Positions 23,101 to 36,500 of a stretch of DNA of 64,000 nucleotides are shown in pieces. Source of the DNA: Chlorops oryzae. Lineage: Eukaryota > Arthropoda > Insecta > Diptera > Chloropidae. Within the stretch, counting starts at the first letter, position 1. Each line of letters begins with the position of its first letter. The translations under genes were made by a program, and so were the position numbers. The stretch is from the NCBI GenBank assembly GCA_020466095.1, contig CM035807.1:8379697-8443696 (forward strand). The letters run 5' to 3'. The notes below the pieces were generated by a model, which saw nothing but the letters and a program-made list of their open reading frames with translations, had not been told where the DNA came from and did not search any database.

Positions 23101-26100
23101 ATTAGAAAAGGAAATTTGAATGTCTTCTAAAATTTTTTTTTTTATATCGGAAAAAAATTTATATATGCCCAGAGCACATGTTATTTTTGTTTATAAAATT
23201 TCCCTTTTGGCATTACTAAATCTAAGTGTTTTCTATTTTTTTTTTTTTTTTTTTTTTTTGGTGTGCACGAGGATTAATTTGCATTATCCTTTTTTATATG
23301 GGTGTGTGTAAACTTCATCAACTTTTACAGTAAATGTAAAGCACAAATAAATATGTATATATATGTATATGTTATGTGTATGCACTTAAATAAGTATGCA
23401 TATAAATGTTCTTAGGCTTATGATCTACGCTTCTTCGGTAGTACTTATAAGCCCAACTAGACAGTGCGTGTGGGCGGGTGTGAAAGGTCGTGTAACACAA
23501 TCAAGCCATATTCAGCAGATTTATATATGTATATACATATACGTATGTATATATATATATATAATATATATATATGTATGTTTATGCTAGTTGCTTTCCT
23601 TATTGGTTTTGTTCTTTTGGTTTAGTTTTGCTTTTACTTTTCTCTTTCAGTTATCGATTCGCACGCGTTATGTACAGCAGTTTTCAATGAGTGTCCCTTT
23701 TTTTTTTATGAGTACTCGCTAAATGTTTTGTTAGTTTGAATTTATCTTGCGATATATTGTTTATTTTTTCACTAATATATTTTTTGTTTTTTTAATTTCA
23801 AAATTTTTCTTGTTTTTTTCATTTGTTTTTGCGCATATTTACTGTGCCTGCAAAAGTAAAGGATAAACCTTAAAAAATAATATAGGTGTTAGTAGGAAAT
23901 GGGGAAAAAAAGAAGTAAAAAAAATTCATTATAAAAATATTTTCGGAAATATTTATTTTTGAATATAGATTCTAGCAAAATATTTATAATGATTTCAAAT
24001 GAAAAGAGACGAAGTGCAAGAGATAATTTATCATGCTCGCATAAATATTTTCTTTTTGAAGAAAGATAGAGAGAATTTAATTAAATTTTTTGCTAGGATT
24101 CAGTGGATACCCAGCAAGCATTTACGCTAACTTACCCGCCCACAAACAAAAGATTTGGAAAAACTGAATTCTATTTATTGAAATTTTGTTCGGAATTCAA
24201 CAAAAAAAGCCACCCTTTTTATTCAATTGGATTTACGAATAGAAAACATTTATATCCAGACATTGGAAATAAATCATTTCCAGGCCTACACAAGAGCTTA
24301 TTTTGAAATATTGGCAATAGGTCTCTGTTCCCGTACTGCACGAAACTGCCCAATTTTATGAAAACTGTATGAAAATTGGGCAGTTTGGCAGTTACGACTC
24401 CCATATATGTATCTACAAAAATATTTTTTTCGCCTGTGCGAACGCAGGCAACAATCTAAGCGATCACGCTAACCACTACGCCACGTTAAAAGATCTCGTT
24501 CGTGTGTAATTTCCATTTTTACTGACACTTTTTTGGCTGCGTGGGGATTGGAACGAGCACTATAGATTGCTAAGCGAATACGCGAACCACTACGCTACGT
24601 AGAGGTTCGAGAAGTTCGAACTATTGACCCCTCGCATTAATGTATGATATCTATATACATAATAGGTATACGCATTATTTTGGGTGGATTTGCGAACTTT
24701 GCGAAGAGCATTTGGAAAATGTTTGCAAATTTTATAAAACACATACATACATATGTACATATATGCTTGGAAAGATTTCGGAAACCTACTTAGAAGAGAA
24801 TGAATATTTAGTTCCTTTTTTTGATGCAAATGCTTGCTGGGTGATGACTTCAGTGAAAAAAAATAAAATAAATAAATTGAAAAAAAAATATTAAAGCTTA
24901 TTGTATGTTTTTAAAAGTGTACTGTATTTGTAGGACTATTCATATTCTATTTCACATGCGAGATCATATAAAAAAGAGCTTTGAAATTTAATAATCTTAG
25001 GCTCATAGTCTTCAACCTAGTTTGAACTTTTGAAGGCTTAAACTTTCAAATGATAGTCTTCAGGAGAGTTTAAACGAGGTTTAATAATTTTATATGAAAA
25101 TTTTTGGAAATGTTTGAATTATAGCAAAGGCATTTTTTGATTGAGCTAAACTGGGATGAAGACTAAAAAATGTTCGGCAAATTTAAACTTTCGAATCTCT
25201 TAAACCGAGTTGAAGACTACGACCCCTAAATGTAGCTATTTTATCTGTATATTTTGAGTACCATTTTTTATGGATTTTTTTGCTTATTTCAATCATGCCT
25301 GATTGCGTGAAAGATAACGCTAGAAACTAACCCCTTCAGGTGTCCTGTAATCCCTTTTTCGATTCAGTCGCTGTCTTTGTTAAATTTGTTCTTTTTAATG
25401 AACCAAAATCCTCAATTGTGGCAGACTATATCCTAATGATAAAGATGTTCTTAGGCCCGTTTTGAAAATTCATGGTTCCAGCAAACCATTCTCTCTTTAA
25501 TATGCCACCATAAAAGCTATTCGACTAATTTATCGATATTTCAATGATTTTTCTAATAATTTTAGTGAAAAAAAGAACCTCTCGAAGTCTTACAAAACCA
25601 GAAGTTCCCAAAAAGAACTATTTTTCTCATGCTATTGGTTTTTTTTTTTTACTATAAAAAAACAAAAATTTAAAAATAATTCATTCAGAAGTGGATGCGC
25701 TAAAAAAAATACATGAAACCCAAAATCAAATTTAAAAGAAATAGAATCTAAACTCAAAATCAAAACGAAAATACTAATACTAAGCATAAAATTTCGAAAA
25801 TAAGCTTTACTGCTGTAAACGTGCATTAAAAACAAAGCTCTAGGAAAAGCTAATTTCAAGAATATATTGTCATTTAGTTCAGCTTACCTGTGGGCTAACT
25901 TGAAATTGTTGTATAGGATAGGCTACAACACCGGTCTGTGGCATGGCAGTGCCAGCAACACCCGTCGCCAATTGCTGTGCTGGTGATATTTGAGCTTGGG
26001 TGGCAACGCCTTGCCAGGTTGCTGGAATTTGAACACCCATTCTGCAAGGAAATACAAATTATACTCATGAAAAAAAGAAAGACTCAGAGAAAGCACCAAA

Positions 26101-29100
26101 AACAAAAAAAAACAAAGGTAAGAAAACATAAAACAATAATTAGATCAAAATATCTGTGAGTGAGTGGTTCTTCGATGAACACGCAACATAAACTTGATAC
26201 GAATATAACCAGAGCGAAGAAGAGGAAGAAAAAAAAAGATGGATATTCTAATGGAGAATATGGAAAAATGGAATGCCCGACAGCAGCATCAGAATAAAAA
26301 AAAAAAAAAAGAAAGCTTTAACAATTAGCAAATGAATGCAGTCATCCGTCATTTCGAGGTTCGTTATTCCCTCTAGGCATTTCAATCATTCTCAATTTTC
26401 TCCTCTTTCTCGGTTAGTACTTATGCTGTCATGTTTGCTATCATGTTGAATGTTGATACATATTGTCGTTAGTGGCGGTCGATAGCGAGCCGTTTGTTTG
26501 AACGAAAAATGAAATTTAAAAAAAAAAAAGTGAATAAAAAATAAATTTCTTGAAGAAAGCGTACAGTCTTTGGTCAATGAAACAATCCGTAAACTAACTG
26601 GAACTGAAAATGTATTTTTTTTTTTTTTTGTTTTGTCTACCTACCCCATATATCCTTGCTGATAGCCAGCATACTGTCCAAAATGATATCCTTGAATGCC
26701 TTGCAAGAATTGATTTTGAACAGCAGCTGAAGCGGCAGCCGGGGTCACAGCCGCTGTTGCCGATGATGCCGGATATGTTGGCGTTGGGGAGTACCAACAG
26801 CCAGTGGCAGCCAATTGCTGTCCATAAGCAGCAGCTGCAGCAGCAGCAGCCCCAACATAAGGAAAACCGGCAGCGGCTGGATTTAGCGCTTGACTGGCAA
26901 TTGTCTGCGCATTATTCGGATCGCCGCTCTCTTTGCCCCATGAGCATTTAACAGGCTGTGCGTTTATTTCGGTATTATGTACGCCAACGATGGCATGTGT
27001 TGCAGCTTCCTTAGTGGAAAAGCTAAAAGGAAAATTAAAACAATTTCATGGGGAATGGAAAAAAGAAGGGAGCGAGTGAATATATGTGAATTGTTAATTT
27101 TTTTTTTTTTTTTTTTGAGAATTTATGAATTTTTTTTCTTTCGTTCTTACCGAACAAATGCGTAGCCCTTATCCTTGAAAACACGTATCTCTTGTATCGA
27201 ACCGTAGGGTGCAAAGGTCTTCTGTAAGATTTCCTCGCTGAGAGCAGTCAACGCACTATTAACACCACCCACGTAGACAGTACAATTTGAGGGGCTGCTT
27301 TGATTGTAAACTTCATCGAAGGTTAGTGGCTTTATGTTCTCTACAATGAAGGGAAGAGCGAGAGAGAGAGAGAGAGAGAGAGAATAAAAAGAGTTTCTCA
27401 TTAATGTTTCTTAAAGAAATAATTGTGATTCATGCACGCTAAGGGAGTCCCCCTAATGATTTTAAGCATTTTAATCAAACCGCAAATACTCAATGGCTTT
27501 GTGGAGTATAGAATATCGAATGAAACCAATGATTATCGCGCGCGCGCCTAAGGCAACATGTTTTTCTTTTGTCTATAATTTTTTCCAGTTTTTTTTTTTT
27601 CATCCAATTCTGGCGAAACAACACTTTCTCCCCCAGCAATAAAAGCAGCACACAAATGCACTAGAATTATTTTCCATGTCATTCGGAGAATTTTTTCAGT
27701 TCACTTGTTTTTGTGGTTTTGTATTTTTACAGGCGCAGAAAATTACACGCTTGCCAGCTACATGCTAATTACTTTTTTCTGTTAGGTTTTTGCCTTTTTT
27801 TCATACAATTTTTTTTTATTTTGTTCGCCTTTTTTGTTTGCAGGTTAAAATAAAATTTGCACTTTTAAAAAATAATGTCCGTTTTGCGTGTTTATGTCTT
27901 TGTTTTGCGCACAGAACTTTTGAATATGCAAAGCGATTTTAATGAAGCTTCATGTCAAAGAATATAACAACACAACCTTATACTCCACCACCTAAATACG
28001 TAGAATCCCCCCTCTCCTCCCTTCTACAATTTAAATTGTATGCCATGCAAGGCATTTGAAATGGACAACACTTTAAGGAGGGCCCAGAAAATAGGTCTTC
28101 TCACTTAATGCAGGAGTTTTTTAATTCAAGGAAATGACAAATGGTTAATCCTCCTTGCGTTGGTTAGACACGATTACAAAGGAGGCAGAACATGCACACA
28201 GAATGTTGCGATGCTTTCATGTGGATTAGGAATGCTCGTGTTAAGGACCAAAAGTTGAGCTAGCTAAGGATATTCCGACTATCGGATTTTAAAGAATTTA
28301 AAATTCAGTTTTGGATATCAAAAAAGTTAATCTTTCTGCTTTATATTTACGTCGATAATTATTGCTTTAAACGATTATGGGTATTGGGAAATTTAAATAC
28401 GTCAGTAAATCATTGAAATGTGATTTCTCAATAGACATATGGAATCGTAAATAAGTCGGTGACTCATTGAGTCATTTATGAGTACAAATGCGGGGTGTAA
28501 GAACTCAAAATGAGCTGATTTTGGGGATCAAAATTGGATATATCTTTCATTTTGATGAAGGTCAATCGTGAATGGTCCGAAATTATCTTCGGTATATAGC
28601 CGATTTAAGGCGACCTCAGGCCTGTTTCTCTCTAAATATATTCGAATCATATATCACTACTTGTTAAATCTTGTCTAATTTCAGTCATTTCATTTCAGAC
28701 TCATTTTGAACTCAAAGCTTTGGCGATCGAATTTTTATACTATTCAAGACTCTTTTCGAATCCAGAATAATCGCTTCTAATATACTTCCTTGAAAGATTT
28801 GGATATATGGTGAGTACTATTAAGAAATAAAAATGATTAAATTTTTGTATGAATTTTGGCTTACGAGAACATAATTTTGTCTCGCCCACTTTTTAATTCA
28901 AGGAAAATTATTAACCTTGGTTAATAGTTGAAGGTAACCCTTCAACTTTAATGAAAACAATTTTCAAAATGAAGCTTTACGAGGAGCTTTTGAGATTTTG
29001 GTAGCAGTTCGGCAGTAAAAGGTGTAACCTTTATTTTCCCCTAATCCCTGCAAACAGGTCCTATTTCTAGACTAGTTCTTACTATTTATATGAAACTGCA

Positions 29101-30524
29101 CTCAAATCTTTTCCCTAAGTGCTACTTTTGGAAAAAGTCCGAAGACACGAAGCAGTAAAGTTCCATTTGGAAGGGTCTTCGTTTTAGTCTCTTCCCATAG
29201 ATGCATTATTCCCAATTTCGACTAATCACCCTAGGAGCAACTCACGTATATTCCTTTTTAGTCAACAGGTCTCCTATGTTGCTAGATCTAAGTACACATA
29301 TATATACCTAAGCTCAATTGTTATTGCATATCCTTAAATTTCGTTGCTGTGAATTTTGATGACACCTTAATAGAAGGAGAAACTAAATTTTGAATCGCTT
29401 AAGAATAAAAATAGTGCTCGAGCGCAGGCTCCTCCCATTCTCTTTGAATTTTCAATTTAAATGCTTGTAATTAAATTTTTAAAAAGTAATCACACAATAA
29501 TGACAAAGCAACATTCCAATCCTCAGGGCTCTATATCATACGAGCGAGTATAAGTTTTTGGAACGCGCGTTCCGACAATGCCAGTGTTTTTTTGTATGCA
29601 CGTCTGGATGTATGAAGGTGAGCATGCTACCCAATAAACCAAAACGCTGTATAAATAGCTTATAATAAGCTTACAAACATAAGCTTCAAGCTTAGAAAAC
29701 TATTGCGACTACTATTGTGAAAGAGAATATACTTGAAAAGATAGGATTCTAAGGATGAATTGCATTTAGTTTGTCATCGTTAGGTCACTATATATAAAGT
29801 GAGGACATTATAGGTTTTATAACTATGCTCTTAGTAAGCCAGTATCTTAAACTAAACATAGCTCCACAGAGCTAAAGCTCTTTTGAAAAATGTAAGACAG
29901 GCTGTGTCTTGTTTTTACGTGACGCAGTATCTGGCGTGTGCGCCTAGCAATCTATCTTGTCGGCGAGTTCAAATACCCGCTCAGGCGAGCGTTGAAATTT
30001 GTTTTTATATATACATTTTTTTATTGTGAAGTAGATAGTAAAACTTGCCCCTTTCGAATCTCATTTTTCCATTCCATTTTTCGAAATTATACTGCGCGGG
30101 AATTCTAAACCGAGCCCTTCAGATTGCTTAGCACACACGCTATTGATTACGTCATGGAGACATCCAACCCGTGCAGATTAAATGTACTCTATTAACGGTC
30201 GAAAAAATCGAGCCTTTTACAACAATATGTATCATCCAAATGAAGTGTAAAGAATGCTTACTATGGCAAGTATTTCTAAAACACTATTGAAAAACTGTAT
30301 TTACTCTTCATTGAAATAAACCTATGGCAAAAGCCTGATTATAAAATGTTGTTCCCATCAAGTTCTATGTCACTTGCGAAATGGTTTATTGGGTATTCTT
30401 GTATTTTTCCTGTCTGCATGTAGCCTACAAATTGTACGTGTCCTGCTTCGGGCAATCAGCAACGGCGATTACAGCTCGTTTCATGTCCTTCTTAGAAATT
30501 AATGCAGGGTGTCATTCATTGTAT

Positions 30525-30565
<41 letters not shown>

Positions 30566-33500
30566 ACACCCGAACAATGTAAGCGAAAGCTAAGACGAGA
30601 GCCATCATCTACAAGACAGCTTGATTGATTGACAAACAAGTCGTTTTTGATTATTTACAGACTCAAAAAAAAAAAAGAAAAAAAAAACTGAGACTGATTG
30701 AGCCACTAAAACGGACGTTTTTTTTTTTAAATTTCATGTAACGGACACACCCTGTTCATCTGTGTGCCTGTATTAAAAATGCATTTCGTGTAAAAGCGAT
30801 CACAATAATTAAAATATTACAAGCGGTTAACATGGCGCATATAAAGCAGCACAAAACCCGAAATGAGAACAACAACAACAACAACAAAAAATAAGCACGA
30901 GTATTAAACGAACACATTTGACGCCCTCCATCTGTCTCGCTCACACGGCCATTCTACGGTGCACGAGGATTTGTGAGGCGCTCGGTTGTTGATGTCTTAC
31001 AACACGAAATAGTACCATAAATGTGCCGAACGAACGTCCAAACTTTCATCCCTTCATGCCTTAATATTGCATATCGTGTCACATAAATCAGCATGATTAA
31101 TATGCAAAAAATATGAATTAAAAATTTTTCCAATGAATATGTATTTGCCTTAATGTATTCGCATGTCTTTGCGAGCACAGAGAGGGAATGAGAGCTTGCA
31201 GCATACGAAACGAAAAAAAAAAAAAAGAAACCAGAACACGAATTAAAATTGTAGGAAAAATGTATTTTAATATTTGGCATCAATGAAATGGAATGAGAGC
31301 AAGCAATTACGATGACAGAATAAAGGATAAAGAAATCTGTATAGGGACATCCTTTTTTGTTCGTCGTTATGTCTGTGAAACAGTGCTTCCGAACCTATAA
31401 GTTCTTGCGTTCGCGCGCCGCTAAACAAAAATATTCACGAAATGCACTATTTGTGCCGATTGTGGCATATCTGAGGTCGGGGGACTATTGATTTTGAGCC
31501 GCTGTTATGCGGCCCTTTCTCTGTTTTAACGCCGTGACCCATCAGTTATCCGTGATTCAACTCTAGACCCATTAAAACTAGTCCAATGGAGATAATCGCA
31601 GACTAATGAAGAATTATTTAAAGTTTTTATCTTATTCGTCCCTTGATGATGTTTATTCGAATAAGAAAAAATTAATTCAGATTCGTTTTGTCTACCCCTA
31701 AATTATGATCTTTTCATTGAAACAAAAAACAAAATTGTGACACTTGAGAGTGAAAGGATCTTGCCGACTAAGGAAACAATTTTTATTGATTTTTAAGTCG
31801 GTAGTTACTATCAGTTTCTATTTCGCAGTGCCCTTGATATGTCCTTGAAAAATTTTTTTGGGAAGGTTTTTTTCAAAGTCTAATATCTAAAATACTAATT
31901 AAGACAAAATATCAAGCAAATGGGAACTGATATTACCAGTACTACTAGATAGTACGAACTACCTAGTTCACAAAATGAGGAATCTTAAAATATTTTTTTT
32001 TATTGATTTTACACTGAAGAAATTTTTCAAAAAATATAAGAAAAAATTATGATATAAGCACAGCTGGCGATCTATTAAAAAATTTTGATTAAATCTTACA
32101 CTGAGAAAAAAATTTTCACAATAGAAAATTAAAATGATTTTTTTTTTTGCATGAAATGTGGAAACTTTTTTTTTTAATTTTATACTGAAAAATTTTTTTA
32201 TAAAGAAAAAAAAGATTATACAAATGGCGACTGATATTACCAAGTACTAATAGATAGAACTAACTACCTCGTTCATAAAATGAGACCTTTTTGATTTTGA
32301 TTAAAATTTACACCGAGAAAAATTTGTTCACAAAGAAAATTAAAATTAAATTATTTTCTTTCAGTGTATTCTCGCTTTTTCGAGACTTCCTGGTTCTTTT
32401 TCAAAAACTTTTTTTTTTTTGAGTGATTCGGGAAATTTTTTTAACAGCTCATTTTTTTTCTGTGCTGTATCGCTTCCTTCACTTTTCAGCCCTTTGACCG
32501 CCTTTGAGAGACGGATTAAGTCTAAGATATAAATTAAAATTCTTAAAAGAATAAAAGCACGCAATTGACTTGGATGGAAATAAATTTTCTAACTGCTCAG
32601 AGAATTCAATTACTGCCGTGTGAATGAATTTTATCTGCAAGGAGGAAGACCAAAAAAAAACGAATATAATGATTCCTTCAACAAATTGCTCTGAACTCAT
32701 TTCAGTAAGAAAACTATTAAATCTTCTAAAGCTTCATATACTTGACTAACCTTAGGCCGGGGGTGGTTGTTCCTTGTCGCAGTTCGTATTCATCTTTTGC
32801 GAAATGTAATTTTAGGTATTGAGAGGATCTTACGCTTTCTCGCTCTCTGCTCGTTTAAATGTATTTTCCACCTCAATTAACGTAATAACTTAATTAACTT
32901 GGAAAATATTTCAAATGACAAATTTCCACGACAACTATTTGACTTTTGACTTGAAGTCTTGTGTTTGAATTGAAGGTATGAATGCACGCATATACACACA
33001 CACATACAGAACACAAACACGCACATCCACACAGAATAAACAGTCGAAGAAGATGAAGACGAAGCCGAAGCAATGAATGCGCATTCCCAACTTGAACGCC
33101 TTCTGCACCTTTCTGTACCGGTGGCACGACGGTACCTACCTATCTGCCTAGCCACCGGTAGGCAAGTCCGTTGTCTAACAATCAACATTGGCAGCGTAGT
33201 TAAACGTTTTATGGTTGTAAATCAAACTTTTCGGCAAGTTATGCGCACAATTAGCCAAGGTCGGTGAGGAGTATGAACGTAGCGGAGCGAAGGAGACCAT
33301 CCAGCAAGGAATATTTGTATATAGAGTATACATAAAGGAATGGTTTATATAATAGGCTTGAAAGATAGAAGATTTCTGGAACAAATAATTTTACAATATC
33401 CTCTATGTATTTGCTGCCTATTTAAAGGTGCAAGGGCTGAAAATCCATTGTTAGTCTTCTGTTAACTACTAATAATTTAGTTCGACGAAAAGGACACGTC

Positions 33501-36500
33501 TAGTTTGTTTGGTTGATCTGGATTTAATGAAGTGAGTGCTTTTGAGGGCTTTCAGGAAATTTCAGTTCATTGCTTTTGAAATTTACCGAATTTACTGTGC
33601 CGGATTTTGAAGCATATTTTCGAGGGCTTGGCTGGAATGAATTTCTATGGAAGAGTTAATGAATCGAAATTCATTTATTCGGAATTTAATGAATATACTA
33701 TACTCTGCGCCCAAGTTCAAATAAAAGTATAAAAAATAACCTCAAAAGCTTGAATCATTTTCCGTACAAGCTCTCGTGTATAGATACGTTGTAAAAATAA
33801 TTCTACCGATAAACCTGCAGCTCTCCTCTGTGCGGTCTCTAGTGCCTCTTATTTTATTGCACTCATAATTTTGCGTTTCATTTTCCACAATAAATATGAA
33901 AATTCTTTTATACAGTTTTGTTATATTTTACGATTATAGTTTCGTGTTATGAAAAATTATAGGTGTCTCGGCAGAAATGGATTTACAAACAAATGCACGA
34001 CATCAGGAACGAATATAAACCAAAGAGAGGAACATGCAAAAACAAGCTTATTTTCTTTGATAAACTTGCAATAAAAATAAATAAATAAAAATATAAAAAA
34101 AATGGGAAAATCATCAAAAAAGCTCGTACAGAAAAACAAAAGCAAGCAAAAGGAATTTATGAATGCACATCATCATCATCATCATCATCATAATCATCAT
34201 CATTGTCCTCGTCATCATCAGAAGGGAATAGAAGACGGAATAATATATGAATGGAAAAGTAAATAAAAGAAACATTTCGAAAATTGATTTTACTTTTTCT
34301 CTACCGGTTTTAATGAGACTTGTTTTTATTGCTCTAGATTTCCCCTTTCCATTTTCTTTCGCAAGATATTTGAACACGTCGAAATCGAAAGCACTTTTGT
34401 GGTTATAAAAATAGGAAAAACGAAAATTCATGTAATTGTTTAAAACTTTTTTCGTTCGTGAGAGTAAATTGTAAAAAAGAAGTTCAAAATCCACTCAGCT
34501 GCAACGGTGGAAGATTTAATGCCCAAATATTCCTGTTTACAAAAGCTGTTTACCATTCCTGATTCCCTCTTTTCTTCCTTCGAACACAAAAAAAAAAAAA
34601 AAAAGAAATTGAATTTTGGCTTCTTCTGTTTAAGTATTTAACATAAATTTCTTTTATTTACTTTTGATCATCTTTGGAACTTCGTCCTTCGTTCTTTTTC
34701 CTTGCCTTTATTTAAAGAAGGGGATCTGGAGAGGTTTCCTTACTTTAAGAAAACAATTTAAGAATGCCTTCTAAAACTTTTAAATTGAATCCAACAGTTT
34801 TAGATATGCAAAAAAAATTAACCCTTTCACGACAATTTCAGCGGTTTCTTTAGCGATTTTTTTTTTCTTCAAAACTTTAAAAGCGATTGGGGTGAAGTTT
34901 AATGACGTACCGAAAAAAAATTTTTTTTATTAACCCTCAACTGCATGAAATTTTTTTTTTTGTTTTCGACATTTTTTCTGCATGAAATGTTGAATTGGGA
35001 AAATTTTTTTCTATAAATTTGTTTCTATACATCGTTTTGTCAACCCTGTACTGCATGGTACATCATAAAAGGTCCACAAAAATTTTTTCCCGCAATAAAT
35101 TGATTTATTAAGGCTTAAAAAATAAATAAATCGTTTTCCATCAAAAAATATCGGCAATTTTCATGTTTTTTCTTATGTCCCTGACCCTTCTAAATAATTA
35201 TAAATTTTTCCGATATAAAGCCGGATTTCTTATCTTTAACCCTTTATTGCATACGGAACCGCCATAATGCCTGCCAAAAATACACAAACGTAGGAGCTTT
35301 CCGAAAAAATTTCAGAATTTTTTTTTTCATGCAATAATGGGTTAAAATAATATTTTCGATTCAAATATCCCATTTGAGAAATATAGAGGCATTTTTGAAT
35401 TAAAATCTATCGATATAAGGGGAATTTTTGCAGCGAATGGGTTAACAAAAAAATCACGAATTACACAATCATTTAACAAAACCCATACGTATTCATTCGA
35501 ATAATCTTGCTATTAAGAGAAATGAATAAGTTCAGACAGATGAACTCACCTTTACTCGCCGGTGGTTTCCTGGTGGCCCAATTCGTACGAATTGAACGTG
35601 AGCCAAGCCATTGTCCATTCATGGCCGTAATGGCGCTTTCAGCTTCCTGCAAATGCCAAAAGTTTTAATTAATATTAAAAGGAATCTTGGTAGCTATCTC
35701 GTCTCGGCCGTTATTGCCGGCGATGGCGGCGGACGGTGCGGACGGTGGTGATGGCGATAATGGCTTTGACGGTTCTTTTCTCTCTCGTTCCATTTTCTTT
35801 ATGGAAGTTTTTTCTTTTTGTTTTTGTATTTTTTTTTTTTTTTTTCATTTTCTTGTGGTTAAGATTTCGGTTTATAATGACAATGAAACTGAAAGCGTGA
35901 ATACTTACCGGCTTTTTGACAAACGAAACAAAACCATAACCCTTCGATTTCAAAGTTTGCGGATCGCGTACCACACGACAGTCACTGTAGGCACATAGAA
36001 GATAAAGAAATAGAAGATAAAGAAATAAAAGATATGAAGAAAGTGAAAGGAGCAAAATAGGACATTAAATATGTAGGTACATTCCTTGTCAATAGTGACA
36101 GACAGAGAGAAGGGAAACCACCGATTAGATTGCCTTAATTTATTTGGTACACATGTACAAAATATATATATATCGTATATAAAAGTATGTACAAATATAT
36201 ATATGTACATAAACATTGAGATATCTGATACAAGACAAATGAGTGTCGCGCTCTCTTGGGGAAAAGACAAACGAAATGGCGCGGCACACGAAAAACGGAA
36301 TTTCGGAATTCTGTTTACCTCATTTCGTATATTTTTACCTAAATTGAAAACATAAAAGCTTCTTTATTATTTTTTATTAGCTCTACTCCCAAGCATCTTT
36401 GTTGTTGTTGCTGTTGTTCGTCGTCTTTTACAGTTGAAAAAGACAAGCATGAAATTTTGATAAAGGTAAATATCTTTGAATGCGATTCGTTGGAAAAAAA

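Larger units (their letters stand above)
20185..25887 (-). other. intron 7 (between tail exon and candidate last exon)
   Basis: AT-rich, with poly(T) runs, (TA)n near 22164-22183 and 23548-23575, a 22-bp minisatellite, tRNA-like repeats and MITE copies listed separately. No coding region was recognised. Confidence 0.5.
27341..35549 (-). other. intron 4, the longest intron inside the conserved region
   Basis: Just over 8.2 kb. It contains tRNA-like repeats at 29.9-30.2 kb, (CA)n at 30529-30562, a repeated block at 31.9-32.3 kb, (CAT)n at 34168-34203 and a cluster of AACCCT-type repeats at 34.8-35.4 kb. About 32.9-33.3 kb is GC-richer, but no exon could be supported. Elsewhere nothing is seen. 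Confidence 0.6.

Noticed and set aside
26610..26951. Gln-rich open frame on the plus strand
   Set aside because: It is the antisense shadow of the Ala-rich tail exon; the triplet run encodes alanine in the real gene.
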